Assembly (NCBI GenBank): GCA_050301795.1
Contig: JBNKZU010000025.1
Coordinates: 1 to 48,824 of the forward strand
Reading direction: 5' to 3'
Origin: JBNKZU01 sp050301795
GTDB taxonomy: Bacteria; Pseudomonadota; Gammaproteobacteria; Thiohalomonadales; Thiohalomonadaceae
Length of the DNA stretch: 48,824 nucleotides
This document shows positions 7,270-15,733 of this stretch, in pieces. Position numbers and translations under genes: made by a program. Below the pieces are notes generated by a model. The model saw nothing but the letters and a program-made list of their open reading frames with translations. It did not search any database and was not told the DNA's origin. Position 1 is the first letter of the stretch. Each line of letters starts with the position of its first letter.

Positions 7270-8685
7270 TTATAAGGTCGGTGTTGTAATTTCAAGAGCG
7301 GCAGGAGGAGGGATCTCTTCCGGTTTGTTTTTCTCAAGGATCCATACCAGGATATCGTAGTAACTACGAATGTTCTCGGTATATCGAACCGCCTCATTCC
7401 CTCTGGCATAACCACGTTTGAGCTTTTTATACCATTTACGTTTACGCAATAGTGGTAGGTTTTCACGTAGATCTTTCCAGCTTTTACTATCACCACCACG
7501 CATCTCGGTGAGTTTGATGGCATCAATAATATGAAGATAGCCGATATTATAAGCCGCTACCGCAAACCAGATTCTATCCGGCATTGGGATATCATCAAAT
7601 TTGTCGAACAACTTTTTAAAGTAAATCGTTCCTCCTCGAATCGATTGTGCTGCATCGGTTCGTTTTTTTACCCCGATATATTCAGCAGTATCTTTTGTGA
7701 GCATCATGATCCCGCGAACCCCTGTAGGTGATACAGCTTTTGGATTCCAGTGTGACTCCTGATAAGACATGGCTGCAATTAATCGCCAGTCAAGATCGTA
7801 CTCTTGTGCGGTGTACTCAAACAGATGTTGATATTTTGGCAGCCTCTCAAGATAGTGTTGCATATAGGTGCGCGTACCAACATAGTCAAAGGACTGGACA
7901 TGGCCATAGTGTCTATCCATCAATTGCTCAAGCGTTCCGTTTTCTTTAATCCGGTTAAAGTAGCTTGTCGCGGCGTTAAATAGACTTTTATCTGGGCTCT
8001 TTTTAAATGCCCATGCCAAAGGTTCAGGATCTGAAAGATCAAAGGCAACTCTCAATTCCGGGTAGAAGCGTTGATTGATTTTAAATTCGTTGGAGTCGAT
8101 CACGGTATAGTCGATGACCTTTTCCCAAACCAACGTGAGTAACTCTTCGCTCTCCAGATCCTTATTTTCACTCCATGAGAGTGATGGGTATTTTTTCTGT
8201 AATTTTTTAAGCAGAGTGGCATGGCTGCTCTTATTTACAACTTCGATATTACCGTCAAGCTCCTCAATTGAGCGAGGTCGACCTTCGCCCAGTTTATAGA
8301 TTACCTGTTGGGTGACCGATTGGTAGGGTGGGGTAAACATTAAAAACTTTTCACGCTCAGGTGTGATCGTTAACCCTGCTGCAGCGAGATCGCCTTCCCC
8401 CTCTTTAAGCATACTGAATATATCGACGAGAGTCGGGGCGACGACTATCTTTAGCTGAACACCTAACTCATCAGCAAAACCTTTTGCTAAATCATAAGAC
8501 ATTCCGGTCGGACCACTCGGCCCTTCATAGTAGGTTGTGCCGCTGTTGCGGGTAATCACAACAAGCTCACCGCGCTCCATCACTTGTTGCAGAAGTGGGC
8601 TTTGTTTTGAACACCCCTGGATATGCATCACGCCAAGCATGAACAGCATAATCGAGAGAGACACGACACCTTTATTCAGTTTCAT
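7270..8685 (-). CDS. mltF: Membrane-bound lytic murein transglycosylase F
   Basis: 471 residues. The N-terminus is a lipoprotein-like signal (LSIMLFMLGVMHIQGCSK, with Cys after a hydrophobic stretch). Next is a family 3 solute-binding-like domain (about residues 35-265: GELVVITRNSGTTYYEGPSG, LAAAGLTITPEREKF). The C-terminal SLT goosefoot lysozyme-like domain has the catalytic Glu in MSYQESHWNPKAVSPTG and the GIMMLTKDTA and AAYNIGYLHI motifs. MltF is an outer-membrane-anchored enzyme that cleaves peptidoglycan to 1,6-anhydromuropeptides. Domain order and length match E. coli MltF. In E. coli it lies beside purL; here it is beside an acyl-CoA synthetase. Confidence 0.93.
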   Translation of the reverse strand: MKLNKGVVSLSIMLFMLGVMHIQGCSKQSPLLQQVMERGELVVITRNSGTTYYEGPSGPTGMSYDLAKGFADELGVQLKIVVAPTLVDIFSMLKEGEGDLAAAGLTITPEREKFLMFTPPYQSVTQQVIYKLGEGRPRSIEELDGNIEVVNKSSHATLLKKLQKKYPSLSWSENKDLESEELLTLVWEKVIDYTVIDSNEFKINQRFYPELRVAFDLSDPEPLAWAFKKSPDKSLFNAATSYFNRIKENGTLEQLMDRHYGHVQSFDYVGTRTYMQHYLERLPKYQHLFEYTAQEYDLDWRLIAAMSYQESHWNPKAVSPTGVRGIMMLTKDTAEYIGVKKRTDAAQSIRGGTIYFKKLFDKFDDIPMPDRIWFAVAAYNIGYLHIIDAIKLTEMRGGDSKSWKDLRENLPLLRKRKWYKKLKRGYARGNEAVRYTENIRSYYDILVWILEKNKPEEIPPPAALEITTPTL

Positions 8686-8755
8686 GATTTAGTGGATTAC
8701 ACCAAAAGTGTGAGAATACGATCGTGGTGTTGAAATAATAGTTCCCCTCATCGGG

Positions 8756-10570
8756 TTAACTTTCGTTATAGAACGCCTCGATTTTATCCGCGTAGTGTTC
8801 AATAACCTTGTTACGTTTAATCTTCATGGTCGGGGTTGACATGCCGTTATCAACGGTCCATGGCTCAAGTGTAAGATGAATGCGCCGGATCTTGGCATAA
8901 CCAGGAAAATCGTGGAGAAGCTCGCGAAGCCTGGAAAGAACCGCACCAATGACCTTTTTATGAAGCAGACTATCTGTGCTAAGCGGATCAACACCACAGT
9001 CCTGGGCAAATCCCGGCCAGAGATCAGCGTTTAATACAATAATCGCTGCGAGGAATGATTCACCTTCGCCAACAACTAGTGACTGCTCAAACAGGGGATC
9101 ATTACAGATAGCCATCTCCATATCTCCAGGTGGAATCTTCTCACCATTCGAGAGCACAAGAATGTCCTTAATCCGACCTGTAATATAGATATGGCCGTTA
9201 CTATCAATTCGTGCCTGATCCCCGGTTTTTAACCAGCCGTTACGATCAATCATCTCTGCGGTTGCTTTGTGGTTATTCCAGTAGCCCAGCATTACGCCAG
9301 CGCTGTGGCACTCAAGTTCGTTATTTCGACCAATTCGGACATCAATACCACGTAATGGGATGCCGACGCTGAACGGGTCGTTATCCTCAGGAACATTGAC
9401 ACTGATGACCGGGCTAGTCTCAGTTAGGCCATACCCTTGAAGAATCTCAACACCAAGTCCGATAAATACACGTGCAATCTCTGGGGGGAGGGCTGCACCG
9501 CCACTTATGGCCAAACGCAGTCGTCCACCGAGTTTGTCCATAATTTTGGCGCCGACCAGCTTGTGTAGAAGCGGATACCAAAGAAGCTTTGGATGCCAAT
9601 GTTTTCTTCCCTGTTGGTAACCAAAGCGGTGCCACCCGATATTTACCGCTGAGTGGAACATCCACTTCTTAATGAAAGGCCCTTTATCGAGTTGAGTTGA
9701 TATCTTGCTATAGATCCGCTCAAAGATTCTCGGTACCACAATCATTATCGTCGGCTGATTAGCGGCAAGATCATCGGCCAGCAATGGAATTGAACGTGAG
9801 AATGCAATACCTGCACCTGCCATCATCGGCAGGTAGTATCCTGCTGCACGCTCAAGCATGTGAGATAGCGGCAGAAATGAGAGAAAGAGATCCGATGGTG
9901 TCACCGAGATCATGGTCAGGCTACTGTGAATAATCGAAAGAATATTGGAGTGGCTGAGCATGACCCCTTTAGGTCTGCCGGTAGTACCTGAGGTGTATAC
10001 AATAGTTGCTAAATGACTTGGATCACTATCGAAGGTGACAAGTTCAGGTATCTCAGGCGAGAGCAGGCAATTGATCGGGGAGACGATAATATCATCTCCG
10101 GCAGTTTCAGTTTGGTCGCCATCAATCAGCAGGACATTTTTGAGGTATTGGTTATTCTCAATGGCCTCTGAAATACGGTGCCAACGGTTAATATCTTGTA
10201 GTAGTAGACACTTTACGCCACCATCTTCAAGGATGTAGGCGATATTATCTGCACGATCATCTGTGTAGAGTGGAATGACAACAAGCCCAAGCCCAAGTGA
10301 TGCTTGCTCGAAGGTGATCCAGTCAATGCCATTTTTCAGGCTCAGTGCAACGCGATCTCCTGGCTCAAGATCAAAGGTTTGAAGTACCGATTGCCAGCGC
10401 GCGATCTGATCCTGCATCTGTGACCAGGTTACGCTCTCCCAGGATTGTGTCTCACGGTTATATTCGGTATACGCCGTGTTATCTGGTGAGCGTTTGACGC
10501 GGAGTGTAAATAGTCCCTGAAGGCTTCGTGCCTCGTCCTTGTAGATAAGATCTTCGCTATGCTGAATCAT
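8756..10570 (-). CDS. Long-chain acyl-CoA synthetase (AMP-forming)
   Basis: 604-residue adenylate-forming enzyme. Motifs: the P-loop-like IVYTSGTTGRPKGVMLSH, LSFLPLSHMLERAAGYY, QGYGLTETSPVISVN, the hinge/ATP-binding GWLKTGDQARIDSNGHIYITGR, and a late lysine region (STPTMKIKRN). The family activates free fatty acids to acyl-AMP and then acyl-CoA. The organisation resembles the FadD15/FAA-type branch of about 600 residues rather than E. coli FadD. It lies between mltF and purC with short gaps (47 bp to purC). Chain-length preference cannot be judged. Lipid recycling or fatty acid uptake is the likely role. Confidence 0.9.
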   Translation of the reverse strand: MIQHSEDLIYKDEARSLQGLFTLRVKRSPDNTAYTEYNRETQSWESVTWSQMQDQIARWQSVLQTFDLEPGDRVALSLKNGIDWITFEQASLGLGLVVIPLYTDDRADNIAYILEDGGVKCLLLQDINRWHRISEAIENNQYLKNVLLIDGDQTETAGDDIIVSPINCLLSPEIPELVTFDSDPSHLATIVYTSGTTGRPKGVMLSHSNILSIIHSSLTMISVTPSDLFLSFLPLSHMLERAAGYYLPMMAGAGIAFSRSIPLLADDLAANQPTIMIVVPRIFERIYSKISTQLDKGPFIKKWMFHSAVNIGWHRFGYQQGRKHWHPKLLWYPLLHKLVGAKIMDKLGGRLRLAISGGAALPPEIARVFIGLGVEILQGYGLTETSPVISVNVPEDNDPFSVGIPLRGIDVRIGRNNELECHSAGVMLGYWNNHKATAEMIDRNGWLKTGDQARIDSNGHIYITGRIKDILVLSNGEKIPPGDMEMAICNDPLFEQSLVVGEGESFLAAIIVLNADLWPGFAQDCGVDPLSTDSLLHKKVIGAVLSRLRELLHDFPGYAKIRRIHLTLEPWTVDNGMSTPTMKIKRNKVIEHYADKIEAFYNES

Positions 10571-10617
10571 TACATCCCCCGTTCTTTAAGATTTTTATAG
10601 GGTATGTTGTATCAGAG

Positions 10618-11337
10618 CTATGCGTTCAGGTCTACACCTAGACGATGAGCAACCTCTTCATAGGCCTCAACCACGCCACCGAGTCCTTGACGGAAACGGT
10701 CTTTATCGAGTTTGTTTCTGGTATCCGCGTCCCACAGACGACAGCCATCAGGCGTGAACTCATCACCAAGCACAATCTGACCTTTAAAGCGCCCAAACTC
10801 CAGCTTGTAATCTACCAACAGCATTCCAGCATCAGCGAAGAGTTTGGTTAAAATCTCATTTACCTTGAATGTCAGTTGCTTCATGGTTTCGATCTCATGA
10901 TCTTCTGCCCATCCGAAGGTTCGAATGTGAAACTCATTGATCATCGGATCATGCAGCGCATCATTCTTAAGGAAGAATTCGAAGGTAGGAGGATTGAGAT
11001 CAATACCATCCTCAACACCGAGGCGACGGACGATTGAGCCAGTGGCAATATTTCGTACCACACACTCAACCGGAATCATGTCGAGTTTCTTGACAATAGC
11101 TTCATCATCTTTGTTGAGTCGATCAATCTGGGTAGGAATGCCGGCCGATTCAAGCTTCTGCATGATGAAGTGATTGAATTTGTTGTTGACCATGCCCTTG
11201 CGATCGAGTTGTTCGATTTTTTCACCATCAAAGGCTGAGGTGTCATTACGAAAATGGAGGATGAGCCGCTCAGGATCATCAGTGGTATATACCGACTTCG
11301 CTTTGCCTCTGTAGAGTTCGGTCTTCTTTTCCATCAT
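10618..11337 (-). CDS. purC: SAICAR synthetase
   Basis: 239 residues, typical bacterial PurC, which joins CAIR and aspartate using ATP to form SAICAR in purine synthesis. Recognisable segments: LYRGKAKSVYTTDDPERLI (ATP-binding loop), IPVECVVRNIATGSIVRRLGV, LLVDYKLEFGRFKGQIVLGDEFTPDGCRLWD. Two consecutive ATGs exist; the first is used because GGAG lies 7 nt upstream. Together with bamC and dapA it reflects the conserved enterobacterial order dapA-bamC-purC, here with two extra genes between purC and bamC. Confidence 0.97.
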   Translation of the reverse strand: MMEKKTELYRGKAKSVYTTDDPERLILHFRNDTSAFDGEKIEQLDRKGMVNNKFNHFIMQKLESAGIPTQIDRLNKDDEAIVKKLDMIPVECVVRNIATGSIVRRLGVEDGIDLNPPTFEFFLKNDALHDPMINEFHIRTFGWAEDHEIETMKQLTFKVNEILTKLFADAGMLLVDYKLEFGRFKGQIVLGDEFTPDGCRLWDADTRNKLDKDRFRQGLGGVVEAYEEVAHRLGVDLNA

Positions 11338-11419
11338 TCATGGTCTCCGGATTCACGGTTTAAAAAGAGCGGGCAATTATAACCGATTCGCAGGAAATTC
11401 CATCTAGTTTTATCGTGAG

Positions 11420-11788
11420 TTAGTTACTTCCCTGAATCTCAAGGCGCTCATTATCTGCAATGGTGATATCAACACCATCCGTGGTAATAAACCGATGCCC
11501 TTCAATATCACCACGTCGACTTTGGTAACTTGTTCGATCACCCGTGAGGGTATTGACTACACTTATCGTCATGATGCGTTGGGAGCGCTGGTACTCGAAA
11601 TAGAAAAGCAGGGCAGAGAGCAGCATAACCACAGCGATAAAGATATAGGCGACTTTGGCAACTCTTTTTGAATGGTGCTGCTGTTGAGTTTTTGAGATTG
11701 AGGATGAAACATCGCTACGGCGTTGTTTTTGGATAAAGAGCCAGCCGATGACCACAATGCATAGTGTGACAAGAATCTTGGTAATCAT
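11420..11788 (-). CDS. Small membrane protein of unknown function
   Basis: 122 residues, not recognised. Two hydrophobic segments are visible: residues about 2-18 (ITKILVTLCIVVIGWLF) and about 46-65 (VAYIFIAVVMLLSALLFYFEY). They are separated by a Ser/Gln/His-rich polar loop (SSSISKTQQQHHSK), and the protein ends in a polar domain of about 55 residues containing TSYQSRRGDIEGHRFITTDG. The start overlaps the stop of the upstream MBL-fold gene by 4 nt (ATGA-type), so the two are translationally coupled. A membrane-anchored accessory role is possible but unproven. Confidence 0.7.
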   Translation of the reverse strand: MITKILVTLCIVVIGWLFIQKQRRSDVSSSISKTQQQHHSKRVAKVAYIFIAVVMLLSALLFYFEYQRSQRIMTISVVNTLTGDRTSYQSRRGDIEGHRFITTDGVDITIADNERLEIQGSN

Positions 11789-12567
11789 TCACTTAAGCTT
11801 TCGTTCGATGCTATTTCAATCCATGAGGATGTCTCATGCTGAGACGCGATGGTTACGGTGCAATCGTATTGTTGAGTATGCCGTTTGAGGATAGCCATCA
11901 CCAGATCATATTGATTGTTTCGCTCGCTTAAATGCGCCGCCACCAGGTGGGACAGATCCGGATGGATTAGTCGCGAAACTATTTCATCAGACTGTTGGTT
12001 ACTCAGGTGGCCTCTATACCCGCCGACCCGAGCCTGAAGCTGTGGTGGGTAGGGACCGTTGCGTAGCATCTCACTATCGTGATTAAACTCGATAACCAGT
12101 GCATCGCACTGTTGTAGTGAATGCTCAATATGTGGGGTCAGACTTCCGGTGTCGGTGAGAAAACCAAGACGATGCTGAGTGGTGGAAAAAACATACTGAC
12201 ATGGCTCTTTGGCATCATGAGGTACAGGGAAAGGCATGATCTCAATATCACCGATCGTAAACGGACGGTGTGAGTTGATTAGATTGAGATCGGGTATCTC
12301 GCCACAACGATGAGGATGGTGACTGCCATGTGTCATAAAGACCGGAATGTTAAACCGGCGTGAGAGTGGACCAACCCCGCTATAGTGATCCCCATGCTCA
12401 TGGGTGACGATGATGGCATTAATCGTTTCAGGATCAACCTCAAGCGCCGAAAGGCGGTGAACACACTCTTTTATCGTAAACCCACAATCGAGTAGCAAAG
12501 TGGTATTTTGCCATTGAATGACAGCGGCATTACCACCGCTACCACTACCGAGGATGGCAAATCTCAT
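11785..12567 (-). CDS. MBL-fold metallo-hydrolase (WalJ/YycJ-like)
   Basis: 260-residue metallo-beta-lactamase-fold protein. The metal-binding signature VTHEHGDHYSGVGPL is clear, with further ligand positions in PVPHDAKEP, FLTDTGSLTPH, VIEFNHDSEML and the late VAAHLSERNN. The opening MRFAILGSGSGGNAAVIQ is characteristic of the WalJ/YycJ and PhnP-related branch, putative exonucleases or phosphodiesterases acting on nucleic acid or nucleotides. It directly follows bamC and overlaps the small membrane protein gene, in the bamC-to-purC block. Substrate unknown. Confidence 0.87.
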   Translation of the reverse strand: MRFAILGSGSGGNAAVIQWQNTTLLLDCGFTIKECVHRLSALEVDPETINAIIVTHEHGDHYSGVGPLSRRFNIPVFMTHGSHHPHRCGEIPDLNLINSHRPFTIGDIEIMPFPVPHDAKEPCQYVFSTTQHRLGFLTDTGSLTPHIEHSLQQCDALVIEFNHDSEMLRNGPYPPQLQARVGGYRGHLSNQQSDEIVSRLIHPDLSHLVAAHLSERNNQYDLVMAILKRHTQQYDCTVTIASQHETSSWIEIASNESLSE

Positions 12568-13530
12568 CTACAGTTGATCTCGAATGGCCTCTAACAGGGT
12601 GTTTTTATCCTTATTGTCGATATCTCCATCAATAGAGACTTCGGTGATCTCATCACTGGTTTTGACGTTCACCTGGAATTCGAGGTTTTGTTTCACCTTC
12701 GGCTCAGCTGCGCCGAAGAGTCGGCTAAACCAACCGGAATCATCGCCATCATCAATGGCTTCAATATGAGTGATAAACAGCGTACCTTTGGTGCGGTCAC
12801 GATCAGAGATTACTGCGCCCATACGGTCAAGTGCCGTGCCTACGATACGCCAACTGCGTTCGAAGTTTTGTGGAACGATCAGTTTAGTGCCAACGATGCG
12901 GTATTTTGAGCTGTTATCCTTCTTGGTTGAGGTGGGCTCTATACTGTGTCCGAGGAAAAGTGCCAGACGTTGAAGATACTCCACCTCCATGTCGATATCC
13001 TGTCCACGTGATTTCCACTCATTGTTGCCATTAGCGATCACACCGTAGTGGGTGAGATAGAGTTCAGTTTGGCCTGATTTTGGAGATTCCATCCGTAAAC
13101 GAAACTTGTTTTGAACCGGTTTCGCAAAGCGATCATCTTCACTGGTTTTCCAATAGGTCTCAATGATGCCCAGATGTGGTTCATTGTAGCGTAGGTCAAA
13201 ATCGCGTTTGTCCCAGAACTCTTCAATATAGCCCCAGAGTACATCGCCAGGAATGGATGTCGAGAGCCAGCGCTCGCCGCCGTCATGGTTATAATTAAGG
13301 GTTCCAGTAGGGAGAGTGGTTGGTAGAACGCAGTCACTGGCGTTCGCTCGCATCCCCTCTTTAATCGCTGGTAGATCCATAATTCCGGTAGATATGGGTA
13401 GATCAAGAGTGGGTGGAATGGCGAGATCGGCACTTTCACCATCAAGATCACCAGTTTTATGGGCGGTGCTACAAGCTGATAGTGTTAATCCCATCAGCGC
13501 TAAAAAGGCAATACGAATCAAATAGTGCAT
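12568..13530 (-). CDS. bamC: Outer membrane assembly lipoprotein BamC
   Basis: 320-residue lipoprotein with a lipobox (GLTLSACSTAHKTGD) after a short signal peptide. BamC (NlpB) is a peripheral subunit of the BAM complex that inserts beta-barrel proteins into the outer membrane. Two helix-grip-like domains are expected; blocks such as GDVLWGYIEEFWDKRDFDL, GIIETYW, and later ERSWRIVGTALDRMGAVISDRDRTKGTLFITH fit. Position beside dapA matches the conserved enterobacterial order. The ATG at 13530 is preferred over a GTG two codons upstream (13536). Confidence 0.92.
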   Translation of the reverse strand: MHYLIRIAFLALMGLTLSACSTAHKTGDLDGESADLAIPPTLDLPISTGIMDLPAIKEGMRANASDCVLPTTLPTGTLNYNHDGGERWLSTSIPGDVLWGYIEEFWDKRDFDLRYNEPHLGIIETYWKTSEDDRFAKPVQNKFRLRMESPKSGQTELYLTHYGVIANGNNEWKSRGQDIDMEVEYLQRLALFLGHSIEPTSTKKDNSSKYRIVGTKLIVPQNFERSWRIVGTALDRMGAVISDRDRTKGTLFITHIEAIDDGDDSGWFSRLFGAAEPKVKQNLEFQVNVKTSDEITEVSIDGDIDNKDKNTLLEAIRDQL

Positions 13531-13564
13531 AGTCACTCAATAGTAGTGTTCAAATTGTTAAGGT

Positions 13565-14440
13565 TTAGAGCACGGATGCGCGCTTCATCGCCTCACGTAA
13601 TGTTTCATGATGCTCTTGAGAGAACCATGTCAGGGGCAGGCGAATCCCGGCAGGAATCAGACCCATCTGATTTACCGCCCATTTTACCGGGATCGGGCTG
13701 GATTCCAAAAACAGGCCTTTGTGTAGCGGCATCAGGGTTTCGTTAATACGATTTGCTGTCTCAAAATCACCATTTAGAGCAGCCTGACACATCTCATGCA
13801 TCGCTTTTGGGGCAACATTTGCAGTGACAGAGATACAACCTTTACCGCCTAAACGGATGAGTTCAAGCGTGGTGCCGTCATCCCCACTGTAGATATCGAT
13901 ACGATCACCACACATCTCGATTAACTCCTGACCACGCTCCATATTACCTGTGGCGTCCTTAATACCGATAATGTTGGAGATTCCAGCAAGACGATCAACC
14001 GTTTGGTTGAGCATGTCCACAGCGGTTCGGCCAGGGACATTATAAAGAATCTGCGGGATTGCAACGGCATCAGCAATGGTTTTAAAGTGCTGATAAAGCC
14101 CCTCTTGAGTCGGCTTGTTGTAGTACGGTGTAACGAGCAAACAGGCATCTGCACCTGCCTTCATTGCGCATTGGGTTAGATCTATCGCTTCAGCAGTGGA
14201 ATTTGCACCAGTACCAGCAATGACCGGAATTTTACCATTGACCATAGAAACAAGATCACTGATTACCTTGCAGTGTTCCTTCTCGTTTAGGGTTGCTGAT
14301 TCACCAGTGGTTCCTACGACCACAAAGCCATCGGTGCCGTTCTCAATATGAAATGAGACCAGACGCTCTAAACTTTGATTATCAACCGATCCATCTTCAT
14401 GCATCGGGGTAACCAGAGCAACCATACTACCTTGAAACAT
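13565..14440 (-). CDS. dapA: 4-hydroxy-tetrahydrodipicolinate synthase
   Basis: 291 residues, full-length DapA of the N-acetylneuraminate lyase/DHDPS (beta/alpha)8 family. It condenses pyruvate with aspartate semialdehyde, the first committed step to diaminopimelate and lysine. Signatures: GTTGESATLNEKEH, VTPYYNKPTQEGLYQHF, the Tyr-containing ILYNVPGRTAVDM, and the Schiff-base Lys in IIGIKDATGNMERG. Lies divergent from gcvR as in E. coli. The 228-bp divergent region contains a 10-bp perfect inverted repeat that could shape the dapA leader. Confidence 0.97.
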   Translation of the reverse strand: MFQGSMVALVTPMHEDGSVDNQSLERLVSFHIENGTDGFVVVGTTGESATLNEKEHCKVISDLVSMVNGKIPVIAGTGANSTAEAIDLTQCAMKAGADACLLVTPYYNKPTQEGLYQHFKTIADAVAIPQILYNVPGRTAVDMLNQTVDRLAGISNIIGIKDATGNMERGQELIEMCGDRIDIYSGDDGTTLELIRLGGKGCISVTANVAPKAMHEMCQAALNGDFETANRINETLMPLHKGLFLESSPIPVKWAVNQMGLIPAGIRLPLTWFSQEHHETLREAMKRASVL

Positions 14441-14520
14441 TTCACTCTCCAGTGGGTGAAAAAAATAGCCATAAATGGTACTTCGCAGCGTGCTTTAAAA
14501 CAAGCGCGGATTCATGATTG

Positions 14521-14568
14521 TCACGACTATTTTGAAGATGTAACTTAAAACCATCATCATAGTCGTGA
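14521..14568. repeat. 10-bp perfect inverted repeat in the dapA leader region
   Basis: TCACGACTAT (14521-14530) and ATAGTCGTGA (14559-14568) are exact reverse complements separated by 28 nt; wobble pairs could extend the stem by about three. It lies 80-130 nt upstream of dapA and about 100 nt upstream of gcvR. It could be an operator pair or an RNA stem in the dapA leader. It does not match a lysine riboswitch. Confidence 0.55.
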
Positions 14569-14594
14569 TGAGATCCATTCATCGTAAAAATGGC

Positions 14595-14623
14595 TTGGGT
14601 TATTATCCTATACACCATATTAT
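14595..14623 (+). promoter_or_regulatory. gcvR: Putative sigma-70 promoter for gcvR
   Basis: TTGGGT (14595-14600), a 17-bp spacer, and TATTAT (14618-14623), placing the start near 14630. The gcvR ATG is at 14669 with GGGGGA just upstream. The -10 matches 5 of 6, the -35 only 3 of 6. Confidence 0.4.
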
Positions 14624-14668
14624 TCTTATAGGAACACAGGATGATAAGCAGTATCACTCGGGGGAATA

Positions 14669-15211
14669 ATGCATCAATCAGATAGAACCTTTTTGGTTAT
14701 TTCGGCGCTAGGTCCAGATCGACCCGGCATTGTGGATCAAATCACACATCCCATTCATGAATCTCAGGGAAACATCCTGGATAGTCGCATGACGGTGCTT
14801 GGTGGCGAATTTGCAATCCTGATGCTGGTAGAGGGGAGTGAGCAAGCCATCACCGCCTTGGAACAACAACTCCCTGAGCTTCAACAACGCAGTGCTCTGA
14901 CAATTATGACCAAACGCACCGCAACCCAGCCTATAAATGAGGCCACGGTTCCATATATGGTGAGTGTTGTTGCGATAGACCACCCTGGAATTGTTAATCA
15001 GCTTTCTGGCTTCTTTTCGAAGCGTAATATTAACATCCAGAATCTTGAGACCGATTGTTATCACGCCCCGCATACAGGAACACCGATGTTTTCAGTTGAG
15101 ATGACGGTAAACATTCCATCCACTGTTTCAATGTCAAAACTAAAACACGAGTTCTTTGATTTCTGTGATGAGATGAATGTTGATGCCACACTGGAGTCGA
15201 TTAAGGCTTAA
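14669..15211 (+). CDS. gcvR: Glycine cleavage system regulator GcvR-like (double ACT)
   Basis: 180 residues comprising two ACT domains: FLVISALGPDRPGIVDQITHP (about 5-80) and YMVSVVAIDHPGIVNQLSGFF (about 95-175). In E. coli GcvR binds GcvA and represses the gcvTHP glycine cleavage operon, relieved by glycine. There is no DNA-binding domain, consistent with action through a partner. The gene is divergent from dapA and 36 bp upstream of bcp, the same layout as E. coli. The partner GcvA and the target operon lie outside the window. Confidence 0.87.
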   Translation: MHQSDRTFLVISALGPDRPGIVDQITHPIHESQGNILDSRMTVLGGEFAILMLVEGSEQAITALEQQLPELQQRSALTIMTKRTATQPINEATVPYMVSVVAIDHPGIVNQLSGFFSKRNINIQNLETDCYHAPHTGTPMFSVEMTVNIPSTVSMSKLKHEFFDFCDEMNVDATLESIKA

Positions 15212-15247
15212 CATCAACAAATATTGAACGCGTATCAGGAGAAAATC

Positions 15248-15712
15248 ATGACGATAGTAATCGGCGATAACGCACCTGACATAACGCTTGCTGCAACAGG
15301 AGCGCAGGAGATCTCACTTTTACAATTCAAAGGTAAAAATGTGGTTCTCTATTTCTATCCTAAAGATAGCACCCCTGGCTGTACTACCGAGGGTCAGAAC
15401 TTTCGTGATCACCATGATCGCTTCACTGAGTTAAATACGGTTGTTCTTGGCGTATCACGGGATGGGGTAAAGTCGCATGAAAACTTTAAGGGCAGGCAAT
15501 TATTCCCTTTCGAGCTGTTATCCGATAAAGAAGAGGCACTTTGTCATGCCTTTGACGTAATAAAAGAGAAAAATATGTATGGGCGCAAGGTGTTGGGAAT
15601 TGAACGCAGCACCTTCCTCTTTGATAAACATGGCAAACTTGTTAAAGAGTGGCGTAAGGTGAAGGTCAATGGGCACGTTGAAGAGGTTCTTGAGGCTGTA
15701 GAAGCCCTTTAA
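15248..15712 (+). CDS. bcp: Thioredoxin-dependent peroxiredoxin Bcp
   Basis: 154-residue atypical 2-Cys/1-Cys peroxiredoxin of the PrxQ/Bcp class, cytoplasmic, reducing hydrogen peroxide and organic peroxides with thioredoxin. The active site is FYPKDSTPGCTTEGQNFRD with the peroxidatic Cys in PGCT. The usual second Cys five residues later is absent (GCTTEGQ), pointing to a different or missing resolving Cys. The start at 15248 has AGGAG 7 nt upstream; an ATG at 15224 is less likely. Follows gcvR. Confidence 0.93.
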   Translation: MTIVIGDNAPDITLAATGAQEISLLQFKGKNVVLYFYPKDSTPGCTTEGQNFRDHHDRFTELNTVVLGVSRDGVKSHENFKGRQLFPFELLSDKEEALCHAFDVIKEKNMYGRKVLGIERSTFLFDKHGKLVKEWRKVKVNGHVEEVLEAVEAL

Positions 15713-15733
15713 TGCAATTAATCGAGAGATGAT

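Noticed and set aside
14442..14657. 71-codon ORF upstream of dapA as a real gene
   Set aside because: No ribosome binding site, composition unlike neighbours, and it overlaps the inverted repeat; kept only as a low-interest finding.
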